Shown here: piece after piece, positions 23,741 to 37,586 of the stretch
Layout: each line of letters begins with the position of its first letter
Position numbering within the stretch: the stretch's first letter is position 1
Program-made: the position numbers and the translations under genes
Origin: Zoroaster sp. YZ-2022
Lineage: Eukaryota > Echinodermata > Asteroidea > Forcipulatida > Zoroasteridae
Assembly: GCA_029582265.1 (NCBI GenBank)
Contig: CM055828.1
Location: forward strand, 36,421,950 to 36,485,949
Direction of reading: 5' to 3'
DNA length: 64,000 nucleotides
Notes under the pieces: generated by a model
The model's input: the letters and a program-made list of their open reading frames with translations, nothing else
What the model was told of the DNA's origin: nothing
The model's database searches: none

Positions 23741-24252
23741 ACGGATATTGGTAATGGTATTTATTACAGCTATTGTGCAGCAGCTTGCCTAGTCTTGGTT
23801 CCAAGACCTTCTTGTTTCAAGTTCAAGTTTTGGATCCTGCCTAGACGAATCAAACTTAAACTTGAAACAGCGCCCTCTATGTTTGATTCATGACATAAGT
23901 GTATGATGGTTTTATGGACGTGAAAACACCAAGGTCTTGGAACCAAGATTACAGCTTGCCCAAATGAAAGATATAAGTGAATTCCGACATCACAATGTAG
24001 AACTATGTTTAATTGCTGTTCAAATGTTGTAAGCATTTCAACTTGCGTGAATTAGTTGTAGAAAATTTGCTTATAAATACTGCAGAACTAACACAGATGG
24101 TTCAATATTGGCAACATGAACATAAGATATTCCTAAATTATATGAAACATGCATCATTTCTGCCTGAACGAGTTGAAAACTGTACAGCAGCAATGCAACT
24201 AGTTTATCTTTGCCCAGATGACTACGACTACACAGAGGATGTCATTCCCTAA
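23740..24252 (+). pseudogene. Unrecognised coding-like fragment, interrupted by a MITE and a frameshift
   Basis: Removing the MITE and one TSD copy joins ITAIVQQLAQ to MKDISEFRHHNVELCLIAVQ. After a one-base frame change near 24030 the text continues HFNLRELVVENLLINTAELT, later MVQYWQHEHKIFLNYMKHAS and YLCPDDYDYTEDVIP, then a stop at 24250. Residue use is protein-like: helical, mixed charges, few repeats. I do not recognise the family. It could be a dead exon, a processed pseudogene, or part of a transposon protein. Confidence 0.4.
23781..23960. mobile_element. 162 bp MITE with 9-bp TSD
   Basis: Element 23790-23951 has inverted ends TAGTCTTGGTTCCAAGACCT and (inverted) TAATCTTGGTTCCAAGACCT. 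The 9-base direct repeat CAGCTTGCC flanks it on both sides. A 9-base duplication suggests a Mutator-like origin; 8 bases would suggest hAT. The element interrupts a coding-like frame. Confidence 0.88.
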
Positions 24253-24624
24253 AGTTAACAAAAATCACTGACAATCATTCCATTCAAACATGACCATACA
24301 AACTTGGATAAACTGTCTACAATTTTAGTATGAAGACAAGGCGAATCCTACAAAGTACCAGGCACCTTACAAATAGAGGAAGGTGGTATCAATTAACACA
24401 ATTTCAATGATACAAGTCATGACAAGTTGCAATTAACTATCTCTGCTGGAACTCATCACACGTTACAGCGCCTTCTAGCGATATGTTTTAAGTGTTACTT
24501 ATTGCGTGCAAGTACTCATTTGACGAATCTTAAGTCACATTTTAACAATGATCCCAATTGATGAGGACATCAATTACCGTCACTTCCGAACACCTTGAGT
24601 TTGTTCACAAACTCTGAATTTCTA

Positions 24625-25430
<806 letters not shown>

Positions 25431-26129
25431 GGTAAAAAACAGCAACATATGTTTGTCATAAGATATCTTACCTACAATTAATTCATTATGACACCAGAAC
25501 TCGAAATAAAGCATTGCCAGATAATCCTACACCAGACTTAAGGACAATCACACAAATACTGTCTGTGGAAATCTTAGTTCTATAGTCATTGTCATGACAT
25601 TAAACTTTGTTGACAGTTGGGATGTCTACAGAGCAAGTTCGTCAAAACGCGGAGAAGACCTAACAATGTCACTTTAGCAAGCGATAATTAACCCACATGG
25701 TGTTACCGCAAACCGAACTGAGAATAAAGTTGACACTATATGTATTACCCAGTTTCTGAAGGGTAAAGTCGTGTTTGGCAAAAGTAAAGAAACTGTCTCC
25801 CAATATCCTTCCCCAATACACCGATATAGCATGGCAATCAAACGGCGCGGATTATTTTGAAAGGTAAATCAACATTATTTGTTCAGATTAAGGGAAAAAA
25901 GTCAGAAGGTCAGCGGTAAAATTTTACAGTTCGTTGTCACTGTTTTTGTTGCAATTCAGGGTGTCATTTCATGATGAGTTTCTGTGAAAAAAATTACATT
26001 TAAAATTTTCAATTTTACAAAATATTTTGAAAAATGTGAGAGTTTTAGCCTATTTTTCATTGTGATTATTAATGGTTAATTAAATTATGATAACAAGTAT
26101 GAAAATTTAAATATTAAACCGTTTCACAT

Positions 26130-26735
26130 TTTTTTGTCCTGTCACATTAATGGTATGGCCTACGCATCAACCTTGATCACGTGAGACCCTTCCTACCCCT
26201 GACTGTACTGTGGGCGAAAGGGCAGCGATAGTGCGTCACGTTTGGCGTATTTTGTTGATGTTTGCGTTGATGTGCGTACGTGCGGAATATCTCCAGCAAT
26301 CATTGGCTGGCAGAAGTTCGTGCGCGTGTGGTATGCCCGCATAAAGTGTACGCACAACGCTCACACGACGTCAAAGTGGATATCATCATAGATTGGACCC
26401 TGTCTATATCCTATCAAGGATATAGACAGGCTCCGGCGTACCACTCAAAGGATTTCATTGGATACGTTAACGCATTGTGCTAAAGATGTGACGTCACGCT
26501 TTGAGGCTTGCGCGCTAGCTACCAACCAAGGTCAAAGTTGAGCGTCGGGAAAAATATGGCGGCTGCACGGCCAGGATCTGGCAGAGTTATAGAGTATAAC
26601 TCTATGGGCATAATTCATGCGCCTCAAGCTCAAAGCGTGGCATCATATCTTCAGGCTACTATCATCAAGACACTGGGTGCAAATTCCCGACATAATATAA
26701 TAGGTGTATTGTCTGCTTTTCAGATTTCCTGATCA
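26130..26735 (+). promoter_or_regulatory. Promoter-like GC-rich segment in each array unit (unit A1 described)
   Basis: In order: inverted CCAAT (CAATCATTGGCTGGC, near 26298), a 12-base perfect inverted repeat (CTGTCTATATCC / GGATATAGACAG, 26400-26430), a CRE (GTGACGTCAC, 26488-26497) and a YY1-like AAATATGGCGGC (26552-26563). The ATG in the YY1-like site opens a frame MAAARPGSG...IEYNSMGIIH of 58 codons in most units (longer in A1). Units A3, A4 and B4 carry a 4-base AGCC insertion that breaks the frame, and B5 lacks the segment. I infer promoter potential, not a protein. Confidence 0.4.
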
Positions 26736-27146
26736 GAACTTCCTGACCAACAACAGCATGGAATTATTTCTATCATGTCGACTGCCATCATGTAGCCTAA
26801 CAACCTTCAAGTAAAGTTATAAATAAAATGCATAATGGACACGTTTGAAAGTGACATTAATTAAACCCATACAATGTATACAGATTAATATTTTCACCCT
26901 TTTGTGATTGATGGTTGCGTAATGTTCATGGTTGAATTGTTATTATTAAAGCACAACATCTGGTAATGTCGTCAGAAGTATGAGTAATCCTATAGTCTCC
27001 TCAAATCAAAACGTACATTTTAGACAATCATTCTGTGAAAGTTTCAGCTCAGTGCAGAGTCTAAGTTTACATAGTAGTATAGGGACACGATGTAGCAGCG
27101 TATGAGGAGGTACGACGAGACTACACCGCTACTTGTCATTTCTTAA

Positions 27147-27272
27147 TTAGGTGTTTGGGTTGGTGCCCAAATACCTCTTGATATTGTTCGGGTTTTTAGG
27201 TGTTCGAGCTACAGCGCGAACACCTCTTGATATTGTTCGGTTTTTTTTTAGGTGTTCGAGCGACAGCGCGAA
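27147..27272 (+). repeat. Three consecutive hairpins in the array spacer (first spacer described)
   Basis: Three palindromes follow one another: AGGTGTTTGGG...CCCAAATACCT, AGGTGTTCGAGC...GCGCGAACACCT (twice, loops CTACA and CGACA). Each of the first two is followed by CTTGATATTGTTCGG and a T-run. All nine spacers carry the set. In the other spacers the first palindrome is perfect (CCCAAACACCT). Confidence 0.85.
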
Positions 27273-27275
27273 CAC

Positions 27276-27376
27276 CCTTCTTCTTCTTCTTCTTCTTCTT
27301 CTTCTTCTTCTTCTTCTTCTTCTTCTTCTTCTTCTTCTTCTTCTTCTTCTTCTTCTTCTTCTTCTTCTTCTTCTTC
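27276..27376. repeat. (TTC)n, spacer 1
   Basis: Pure TTC tract after CGAACACCC. The nine spacers have tracts of about 101, 153, 124, 36, 63, 125, 109, 66 and 116 bases, so length varies while flanks are nearly identical. Confidence 0.95.
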
Positions 27377-29568
27377 AAAAGTCATAGTTGCAGAGTTCAC
27401 AGAACCTTAAAACTTCACACATAGTTAGACCTTAACATGTAGTTGTATCTTAAGTTGTGACGTCATAGTGAGGTCATCAGATATCGAATTACACTCAATC
27501 AAAGTTTAATATTTCAAAAAATTATATCTCATGAACCACAAAGGATATTTTCACAATATTTACACCATGTTATAGATCTTGAATTATGTGATTTTTCGTA
27601 CACAGACGTGACCCCAATCTGACCTTACTTCCTGTCCAAACCGGAAGTCAAAGTTTAATATTTAAAAAAATCATATCTCAACAACCACAAGAGGTAAAAA
27701 ACAGCAACATATGTTTGTCATAAGATATCTTACCTACAATTAATTCATTATGACACCAGAACTCGAAATAAAGCATTGCCAGATAATCCTACACCAGACT
27801 CAAGGACAACCACACAAATACTGTCTGTGGAAATCTTAGTTCTATAGTCATTGTCATGACATTAAACTTTGTTTACAGTTGGGATGTCTACAGAGCAAGT
27901 TCGTCAAAACGTGGAGAAGACCTAACAATGTCACTTTAGCAAGCGATAATTAACCCACATGGTGTTACCGCAAACCGAACTGAGAATAAAGTTGACACTA
28001 TAAAATTATGTATTACCCAGTTTCTGAAGGGTAAAGTCGTGTTTGGCCAAAGTAAAGAAACTGTCTCCCAATATCCTTCCCCAATACACCGATATAGCAT
28101 GGCAATCAAACGGCGCGGATTATTTTGAAAGGTAAATCAACATTATTTGTTCAGATTAAGGGAAAAAAGTCAGAGGGTCAGCGGTAAAATTTTACAGGTC
28201 GTTGTCACTGTTTTTGTTGCACTTCAGGGGTGTCATTTCATGATGAGTTTCTGTGAAAAAAATGACATTAACATTTTCAGTTTTACAAAATATTTTGAAA
28301 AATGTGAGAGTTTTAGCCTATTTTTCATTGTGATTATTAATGGTTAATTAAATTATGATAACAAGTATGAAAATTTAAATATTAAACCGTTTCACTTTTT
28401 TTTTGTCCTGTCACATTAATGGTATGACCTACAATGCGCGTCAACCTTGGATCACGTGAGACCCTTCCTCCCCCTGACTGTACTGTGGGCGAAAGGGCAG
28501 TGATAGTGCGTCACGTTTGGCGTATTTTGTTGATGTTTGCGTTGATGTGCGTACGTGCGGAATATCTCCAGCAATCATTGGCTGGCAGAAGTTCATGCGC
28601 GTGTGGTATGCCCGCATAAAGTGTACGCACAACGCTCACACGACGCCAAAGTGGATATCATCATAGACTGGACCCCTGTCTATATCCTATCAAGGATATA
28701 GACAGGCTCCGGCGTACCACTCAAAGGATTTCATTGGATACGTTAACGCATTGTGCTAAAGATGTGACGTCACGCTTTGAGGCTTGCGCGCTAGCTACCA
28801 ACCAAGGTCAAAGTTGAGCGTCGGGAAAAAATATGGCGGCTGCACGGCCAGGATCTGGCATAGTTATAGAGTATAACTCTATGGGCATAATTCATGCGCC
28901 TCAAGCTCAAAGCGTGGCATCATATCTTCAGGCTACTATCATCAAGACACTGGGTGCAAATTCCCGACATAATATAATAGGTGTATTGTCTGCTTTTCAG
29001 ATTTCCTGATCAGAACTTCCTGACCAACAACAACATGGAATTATTTCTATCATGTCTACTGCCATCATGTAGCCTAACAACCTTCAAGTAAAGTTATAAA
29101 TAAAATGCATAATGGACACGTTTAAAAGTGACATTAATTAAACCCATACAATGTATACAGATTAATATTTCAGCCTTTTGTGATTGATGGTTGCGTATTG
29201 TTCATGGTTGAATTGTTATATTAAAGCACAACATCTGGTAATGTCGTCAGAAGTATGAGTAATCCTATAGTCTCCTCGAATCAAAACTTACATTTTAAAC
29301 AATCATTCTGTGAAAGTTTCAGCTCAGTGCAGAGTCTAAGTTTACATAGTAGTATAGGGACACCAAGTAGCAGCGTATGAGGAGGTACGACGAGACTACA
29401 CCGCTACTTGTCATTTCTTAATTAGGTGTTTGGGTTGGTGCCCAAACACCTCTTGATATTGTTCGGGTTTTTAGGTGTTCGAGCTACAGCGCGAACACCT
29501 CTTGATATTGTTCGTTTTTTTTTAGGTGTTCGAGCGACAGCGCGAACACCTCTTGTTATTGTTCGGGG

Positions 29569-29721
29569 TTCTTCTTCTTCTTCTTCTTCTTCTTCTTCTT
29601 CTTCTTCTTCTTCTTCTTCTTCTTCTTCTTCTTCTTCTTCTTCTTCTTCTTCTTCTTCTTCTTCTTCTTCTTCTTCTTCTTCTTCTTCTTCTTCTTCTTC
29701 TTCTTCTTCTTCTTCTTCTTC
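29569..29721. repeat. (TTC)n, spacer 2, longest
   Basis: Pure TTC, preceded by the longer flank CACCTCTTGTTATTGTTCGG, typical of spacers that follow B units. Confidence 0.95.
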
Positions 29722-31894
29722 AAAAGTCATAGTTGCAGAGTTCACAGAACCTTAAAACTTCACACATAGTTAGACCTTAACATGTAGTTGTATCTTAAGT
29801 TGTGACGTCATAGTGAGGTCATCAGATATCGAATTACACTCAATCAAAGTTTAATATTTCAAAAAATTATATCTCATGAACCACAAAGGATATTTTCACA
29901 ATATTTACACCATGTTATAGATCTTGAATTATGTGATTTTTCGTACACAGACGTGACCCCAATCTGACCTTACTTCCTGTCCAAACCGGAAGTCAAAGTT
30001 TAATATTTAAAAAAATCATATCTCAACAACCACAAGAGGTAAAAAACAGCAACATATGTTTGTCATAAGATATCTTACCTACAATTAATTCATTATGACA
30101 CCAGAACTCGAAATAAAGCATTGCCAGATAATCCTACACCAGACTTAAGGACAATCACACAAATACTGTCTGTGGAAATCTTAGTTCTATAGTCATTGTC
30201 ATGACATTAAACTTTGTTGACAGTTGGGATGTCTACAGAGCAAGTTCGTCAAAACGCGGAGAAGACCTAACAATGTCACTTTAGCAAGCGATAATTAACC
30301 CACATGGTGTTACCGCAAACCGAACTGAGAATAAAGTTGACACTATAAAAATTATGTATTACCCAGTTTCTGAAGGGTAAAGTCGTGTTTGGCAAAAGTA
30401 AAGAAACTGTCTCCCAATATCCTTCCCCAATACACCGATATAGCATGGCAATCAAACGGCGCGGATTATTTTGAAAGGTAAATCAACATTATTTGTTCAG
30501 ATTAAGGGAAAAAAGTCAGAAGGTCAGCGGTAAAATTTTACAGTTCGTTGTCACTGTTTTTGTTGCAATTCAGGGGTGTCATTTCATGATGAGTTTCTGT
30601 GAAAAAAATTACATTTAAAATTTTCAATTTTACAAAATATTTTGAAAAATGTGAGAGTTTTAGCCTATTTTTCATTGTGATTATTAATGGTTAATTAAAT
30701 TATGATAACAAGTATGAAAATTTAAATATTAAACCGTTTCACATTTTTTTTGTCCTGTCACATTAATGGTATGGCCTACGCGTCAACCTTGGATCACGTG
30801 AGACCCTTCCTCCCCCTGACTGTACTGTGGGCGAAAGGGCAGCGATAGTGCGTCACGTTTGGCGTATTTTGTTGATGTTTGCGTTGATGTGCGTACGTGC
30901 GGAATATCTCCAGCAATCATTGGCTGGCAGAAGTTCGTGCGCGTGTGGTATGCCCGCATAAAGTGTACGCACAACGCTCACACGACGTCAAAGTGGATAT
31001 CATCATAGACTGGACCCCTGTCTATATCCTATCAAGGATATAGACAGGCTCCGGCGTACCACTCAAAGGATTTCATTGGATACGTTAACGCATTGTGCTA
31101 AAGATGTGACGTCACGCTTTGAGGCTTGCGCGCTAGCTACCAACCAAGGTCAAAGTTGAGCGTCGGGAAAAAATATGGCGGCTGCACGGCCAGGATCTGG
31201 CATAGTTATAGAGTATAACTCTATGGGCATAATTCATGCGCCTCAAGCTCAAAGCGTGGCATCATATCTTCAGGCTACTATCATCAAGACACTGGGTGCA
31301 AATTCCCGACATAATATAATAGGTGTATTGTCTGCTTTTCAGATTTCCTGATCAGAACTTCCTGACCAACAACAGCATGGAATTATTTCTATCATGTCTA
31401 CTGCCATCATGTAGCCTAACAACCTTCAAGTAAAGTTATAAATAAAATGCATAATGGACACGTTTGAAAGTGACATTAATTAAACCCATACAATGTATAC
31501 AGATTAATATTTTCACCCTTTTGTGATTGATGGTTGCGTAATGTTCATGGTTGAATTGTTATATTAAAGCACAACATCTGGTAATGTCGTCAGAAGTATG
31601 AGTAATCCTATAGTCTCCTCAAATCAAAACGTACATTTTAGACAATCATTCTGTGAAAGTTTCAGCTCAGTGCAGAGTCTAAGTTTACATAGTAGTATAG
31701 GGACACGATGTAGCAGCGTATGAGGAGGTACGACGAGACTACACCGCTACTTGTCATTTCTTAATTAGGTGTTTGGGTTGGTGCCCAAACACCTCTTGAT
31801 ATTGTTCGGGTTTTTAGGTGTTCGAGCTACAGCGCGAACACCTCTTGATATTGTTCGGTTTTTTTTTAGGTGTTCGAGCGACAGCGCGAACACC

Positions 31895-32018
31895 CTTCTT
31901 CTTCTTCTTCTTCTTCTTCTTCTTCTTCTTCTTCTTCTTCTTCTTCTTCTTCTTCTTCTTCTTCTTCTTCTTCTTCTTCTTCTTCTTCTTCTTCTTCTTC
32001 TTCTTCTTCTTCTTCTTC
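31895..32018. repeat. (TTC)n, spacer 3
   Basis: Pure TTC after the short flank CGAACACCC (A-unit type). Confidence 0.95.
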
Positions 32019-34192
32019 AAAAGTCATAGTTGCAGAGTTCACAGAACCTTAAAACTTCACACATAGTTAGACCTTAACATGTAGTTGTGACGTCATAGTG
32101 AGGTCATCAGATATCGAATTACACTCAATCAAAGTTTAATATTTCAAAAAATTATATCTCATGAACCACAAAGGATATTTTCACAATATTTACACCATGT
32201 TATAGATCTTGAATTATGTGATTTTTCGTACACAGACGTGACCCCAATCTGACCTTACTTCCTGTCCAAACCGGAAGTCAAAGTTTAATATTTAAAAAAA
32301 TCATATCTCAACAACCACAAGAGGTAAAAAACAGCAACATATGTTTGTCATAAGATATCTTACCTACAATTAATTCATTATGACACCAGAACTCGAAATA
32401 AAGCATTGCCAGATAATCCTACACCAGACTCAAGGACAACCACACAAATACTGTCTGTGGAAATCTTAGTTCTATAGTCATTGTCATGACATTAAACTTT
32501 GTTTACAGTTGGGATGTCTACAGAGCAAGTTCGTCAAAACGTGGAGAAGACCTAACAATGTCACTTTAGCAAGCGATAATTAACCCACATGGTGTTACCG
32601 CAAACCGAACTGAGAATAAAGTTGACACTATATGTATTACCCAGTTTCTGAAGGGTAAAGTCGTGTTTGGCCAAAGTAAAGAAACTGTCTCCCAATATCC
32701 TTCCCCAATACACCGATATAGCATGGCAATCAAACGGCGCGGATTATTTTGAAAGGTAAATCAACATTATTTGTTCAGATTAAGGGAAAAAAGTCAGAGG
32801 GTCAGCGGTAAAATTTTACAGGTCGTTGTCACTGTTTTTGTTGCACTTCAGGGGTGTCATTTCATGATGAGTTTCTGTGAAAAAAATGACATTAACATTT
32901 TCAGTTTTACAAAATATTTTGAAAAATGTGAGAGTTTTAGCCTATTTTTCATTGTGATTATTAATGGTTAATTAAATTATGATAACAAGTATGAAAATTT
33001 AAATATTAAACCGTTTCACTTTTTTTTTGTCCTGTCACATTAATGGTATGACCTACAATGCGCGTCAACCTTGGATCACGTGAGACCCTTCCTCCCCCTG
33101 ACTGTACTGTGGGCGAAAGGGCAGTGATAGTGCGTCACGTTTGGCGTATTTTGTTGATGTTTGCGTTGATGTGCGTACGTGCGGAATATCTCCAGCAATC
33201 ATTGGCTGGCAGAAGTTCATGCGCGTGTGGTATGCCCGCATAAAGTGTACGCACAACGCTCACACGACGCCAAAGTGGATATCATCATAGACTGGACCCC
33301 TGTCTATATCCTATCAAGGATATAGACAGGCTCCGGCGTACCACTCAAAGGATTTCATTGGATACGTTAACGCATTGTGCTAAAGATGTGACGTCACGCT
33401 TTGAGGCTTGCGCGCTAGCTACCAACCAAGGTCAAAGTTGAGCGTCGGGAAAAAATATGGCGGCTGCACGGCCAGGATCTGGCATAGTTATAGAGTATAA
33501 TTCTATGGGCATAATTCATGCGCCTCAAGCTCAAAGCGTGGCATCATATCTTCAGGCTACTATCATCAAGACACTGGGTGCAAATTCCCGACATAATATA
33601 ATAGGTGTATTGTCTGCTTTTCAGATTTCCTGATCAGAACTTCCTGACCAACAACAACATGAAATTATTTCTATCATGTCTACTGCCATCATGTAGCCTA
33701 ACAACCTTCAAGTAAAGTTATAAATAAAATGCATAATGGACACGTTTAAAAGTGACATTAATTAAACCCATACAATGTACACAGATTAATATTTCAGCCT
33801 TTTGTGATTGATGGTTGCGTATTGTTCATGGTTGAATTGTTATATTAAAGCACAACATCTGGTAATGTCGTCAGAAGTATGAGTAATCCTATAGTCTCCT
33901 CGAATCAAAACTTACATTTTAAACAATCATTCTGTGAAAGTTTCAGCTCAGTGCAGAGTCTAAGTTTACATAGTAGTATAGGGACACCAAGTAGCAGCGT
34001 ATGAGGAGGTACGACGAGACTACACCGCTACTTGTCATTTCTTAATTAGGTGTTTGGGTTGGTGCCCAAACACCTCTTGATATTGTTCGGGTTTTTAGGT
34101 GTTCGAGCTACAGCGCGAACACCTCTTGATATTGTTCGGTTTTTTTTAGGTGTTCGAGCGACAGCGCGAACACCTCTTGTTATTGTTCGGGG

Positions 34193-34228
34193 TTCTTCTT
34201 CTTCTTCTTCTTCTTCTTCTTCTTCTTC
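34193..34228. repeat. (TTC)n, spacer 4, shortest
   Basis: Only about 12 units, after the long flank (B-unit type). Confidence 0.95.
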
Positions 34229-36427
34229 AAAAGTCATAGTTGCAGAGTTCACAGAACCTTAAACCTTCACACATAGTTAGACCTTAACATGTAGTTGTAT
34301 CTTAAGTTGTGACGTCATAGTGAGGTCATCAGATATCGAATTACACTCAATCAAAGTTTAATATTTCAAAAAATTATATCTCATGAACCACAAAGGATAT
34401 TTTCACAATATTTACACCATGTTATAGATCTTGAATTATGTGATTTTTCGTACACAGACGTGACCCCAATCTGACCTTACTTCCTGTCCAAACCGGAAGT
34501 CAAAGTTTAATATTTAAAAAAATCATATCTCAACAACCACAAGAGGTAAAAAACAGCAACATATGTTTGTCATAAGATATCTTACCTACAATTAATTCAT
34601 TATGACACCAGAACTCGAAATAAAGCATTGCCAGATAATCCTACACCAGACTTAAGGACAATCCACACAAATACTGTCTGTGGAAATCTTAGTTCTATAG
34701 TCATTGTCATGACATTAAACTTTGTTGACAGTTGGGATGTCTACAGAGCAAGTTCGTCAAAACGCGGAGAAGACCTAACAATGTCACTTTAGCAAGCGAT
34801 AATTAACCCACATGGTGTTACCGCAAACCGAACTGAGAATAAAGTTGACACTATAAAATTATGTATTACCCAGTTTCTGAAGGGTAAAGTCGTGTTTGGC
34901 AAAAGTAAAGAAACTGTCTCCCAATATCCTTCCCCAATACACCGATATAGCATGGCAATCAAACGGCGCGGATTATTTTGAAAGGTAAATCAACATTATT
35001 TGTTCAGATTAAGGAAAAAAGTCAGAAGGGTCAGCGGTAAAATTTTACAGTTCGTTGTCACTGTTTTTGTTGCAATTCAGGGGTGTCATTTCATGATGAG
35101 TTTCTGTGAAAAAAATTACATTTAAAATTTTCAATTTTACAAAATATTTTGAAAAATGTGAGAGTTTTAGCCTATTTTTCATTGTGATTATTAATGGTTA
35201 ATTAAATTATGATAACAAGTATGAAAATTTAAATATTAAACCGTTTCACATTTTTTTTGTCCTGTCACATTAATGGTATGACCTACAATGCGCGTCAACC
35301 TTGGATCACGTGAGACCCTTCCTCCCCCTGACTGTACTGTGGGCGAAAGGGCAGCGATAGTGCGTCACGTTTGGCGTATTTTGTTGATGTTTGCGTTGAT
35401 GTGCGTACGTGCGGAATATCTCCAGCAATCATTGGCTGGCAGAAGTTCGTGCGCGTGTGGTATGCCCGCATAAAGTGTACGCACAACGCTCACACGACGT
35501 CAAAGTGGATATCATCATAGACTGGACCCCTGTCTATATCCTATCAAGGATATAGACAGGCTCCGGCGTACCACTCAAAGGATTTCATTGGATACGTTAA
35601 CGCATTGTGCTAAAGATGTGACGTCACGCTTTGAGGCTTGCGCGCTAGCTACCAACCAAGGTCAAAGTTGAGCGTCGGGAAAAAATATGGCGGCTGCACG
35701 GCCAGCCAGGATCTGGCATAGTTATAGAGTATAACTCTATGGGCATAATTCATGCGCCTCAAGCTCAAAGCGTGGCATCATATCTTCAGGCTACTATCAT
35801 CAAGACACTGGGTGCAAATTCCCGACATAATATAATAGGTGTATTGTCTGCTTTTCAGATTTCCTGATCAGAACTTCCTGACCAACAACAGCATGGAATT
35901 ATTTCTATCATGTCTACTGCCATCATGTAGCCTAACAACCTTCAAGTAAAGTTATAAATAAAATGCATAATGGACACGTTTGAAAGTGACATTAATTAAA
36001 CCCATACAATGTATACAGATTAATATTTTCACCCTTTTGTGATTGATGGTTGCGTAATGTTCATGGTTGAATTGTTATATTAAAGCACAACATCTGGTAA
36101 TGTCGTCAGAAGTATGAGTAATCCTATAGTCTCCTCAAATCAAAACGTACATTTTAGACAATCATTCTGTGAAAGTTTCAGGTCAGTGCAGAGTCTAAGT
36201 TTACATAGTAGTATAGGGACACGATGTAGCAGCGTATGAGGAGGTACGACGAGACTACACCGCTACTTGTCATTTCTTAATTAGGTGTTTGGGTTGGTGC
36301 CCAAACACCTCTTGATATTGTTCGGGTTTTTAGGTGTTCGAGCTACAGCGCGAACACCTCTTGATATTGTTCGTTTTTTTTTAGGTGTTCGAGCGACAGC
36401 GCGAACACCTCTTGTTATTGTTCGGGG

Positions 36428-36490
36428 TTCTTCTTCTTCTTCTTCTTCTTCTTCTTCTTCTTCTTCTTCTTCTTCTTCTTCTTCTTCTTC
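36428..36490. repeat. (TTC)n, spacer 5, flank type swapped
   Basis: It follows unit A3 but has the long TTATTGTTCGGGG flank otherwise seen after B units. Confidence 0.95.
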
Positions 36491-37586
36491 AAAAGTCATA
36501 GTTGCAGAGTTCACAGAACCTTAAAACTTCACACATAGTTAGACCTTAACATGTAGTTGTATCTTAAGTTGTGACGTCATAGTGAGGTCATCAGATATCG
36601 AATTACACTCAATCAAAGTTTAATATTTCAAAAAATTATATCTCATGAACCACAAAGGATATTTTCACAATATTTACACCATGTTATAGATCTTGAATTA
36701 TGTGATTTTTCGTACACAGACGTGACCCCAATCTGACCTTACTTCCTGTCCAAACCGGAAGTCAAAGTTTAATATTTAAAAAAATCATATCTCAACAACC
36801 ACAAGAGGTAAAAAACAGCAACATATGTTTGTCATAAGATATCTTACCTACAATTAATTCATTATGACACCAGAACTCGAAATAAAGCATTGCCAGATAA
36901 TCCTACACCAGACTCAAGGACAACCACACAAATACTGTCTGTGGAAATCTTAGTTCTATAGTCATTGTCATGACATTAAACTTTGTTTACAGTTGGGATG
37001 TCTACAGAGCAAGTTCGTCAAAACGTGGAGAAGACCTAACAATGTCACTTTAGCAAGCGATAATTAACCCACATGGTGTTACCGCAAACCGAACTGAGAA
37101 TAAAGTTGACACTATATGTATTACCCAGTTTCTGAAGGGTAAAGTCGTGTTTGGCAAAAGTAAAGAAACTGTCTCCCAATATCCTTCCCCAATACACCGA
37201 TATAGCATGGCAATCAAACGGCGCGGATTATTTTGAAAGGTAAATCAACATTATTTGTTCAGATTAAGGGAAAAAAGTCAGAAGGGTCAGCGGTAAAATT
37301 TTACAGGTCGTTGTCACTGTTTTTGTTGCACTTCAGGGGTGTCATTTCATGATGAGTTTCTGTGAAAAAATTACATTTAAAATTTTCAATTTTACAAAAT
37401 ATTTTGAAAAATGTGAGAGTTTTAGCCTATTTTTCATTGTGATTATTAATGGTTAATTAAATTATGATAACAAGTATGAAAATTTAAATATTAAACCGTT
37501 TCACATTTTTTTTGTCCTGTCACATTAATGGTATGGCCTACGCGTCAACCTTGGATCACGTGAGACCCTTCCTCCCCCTGACTGTA

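Noticed and set aside
28434..28632. 61- and 63-codon frames repeated in the array units as conserved small genes
   Set aside because: They overlap on opposite strands and persist only because units are nearly identical. Neither shows codon-level constraint and neither resembles a known protein.
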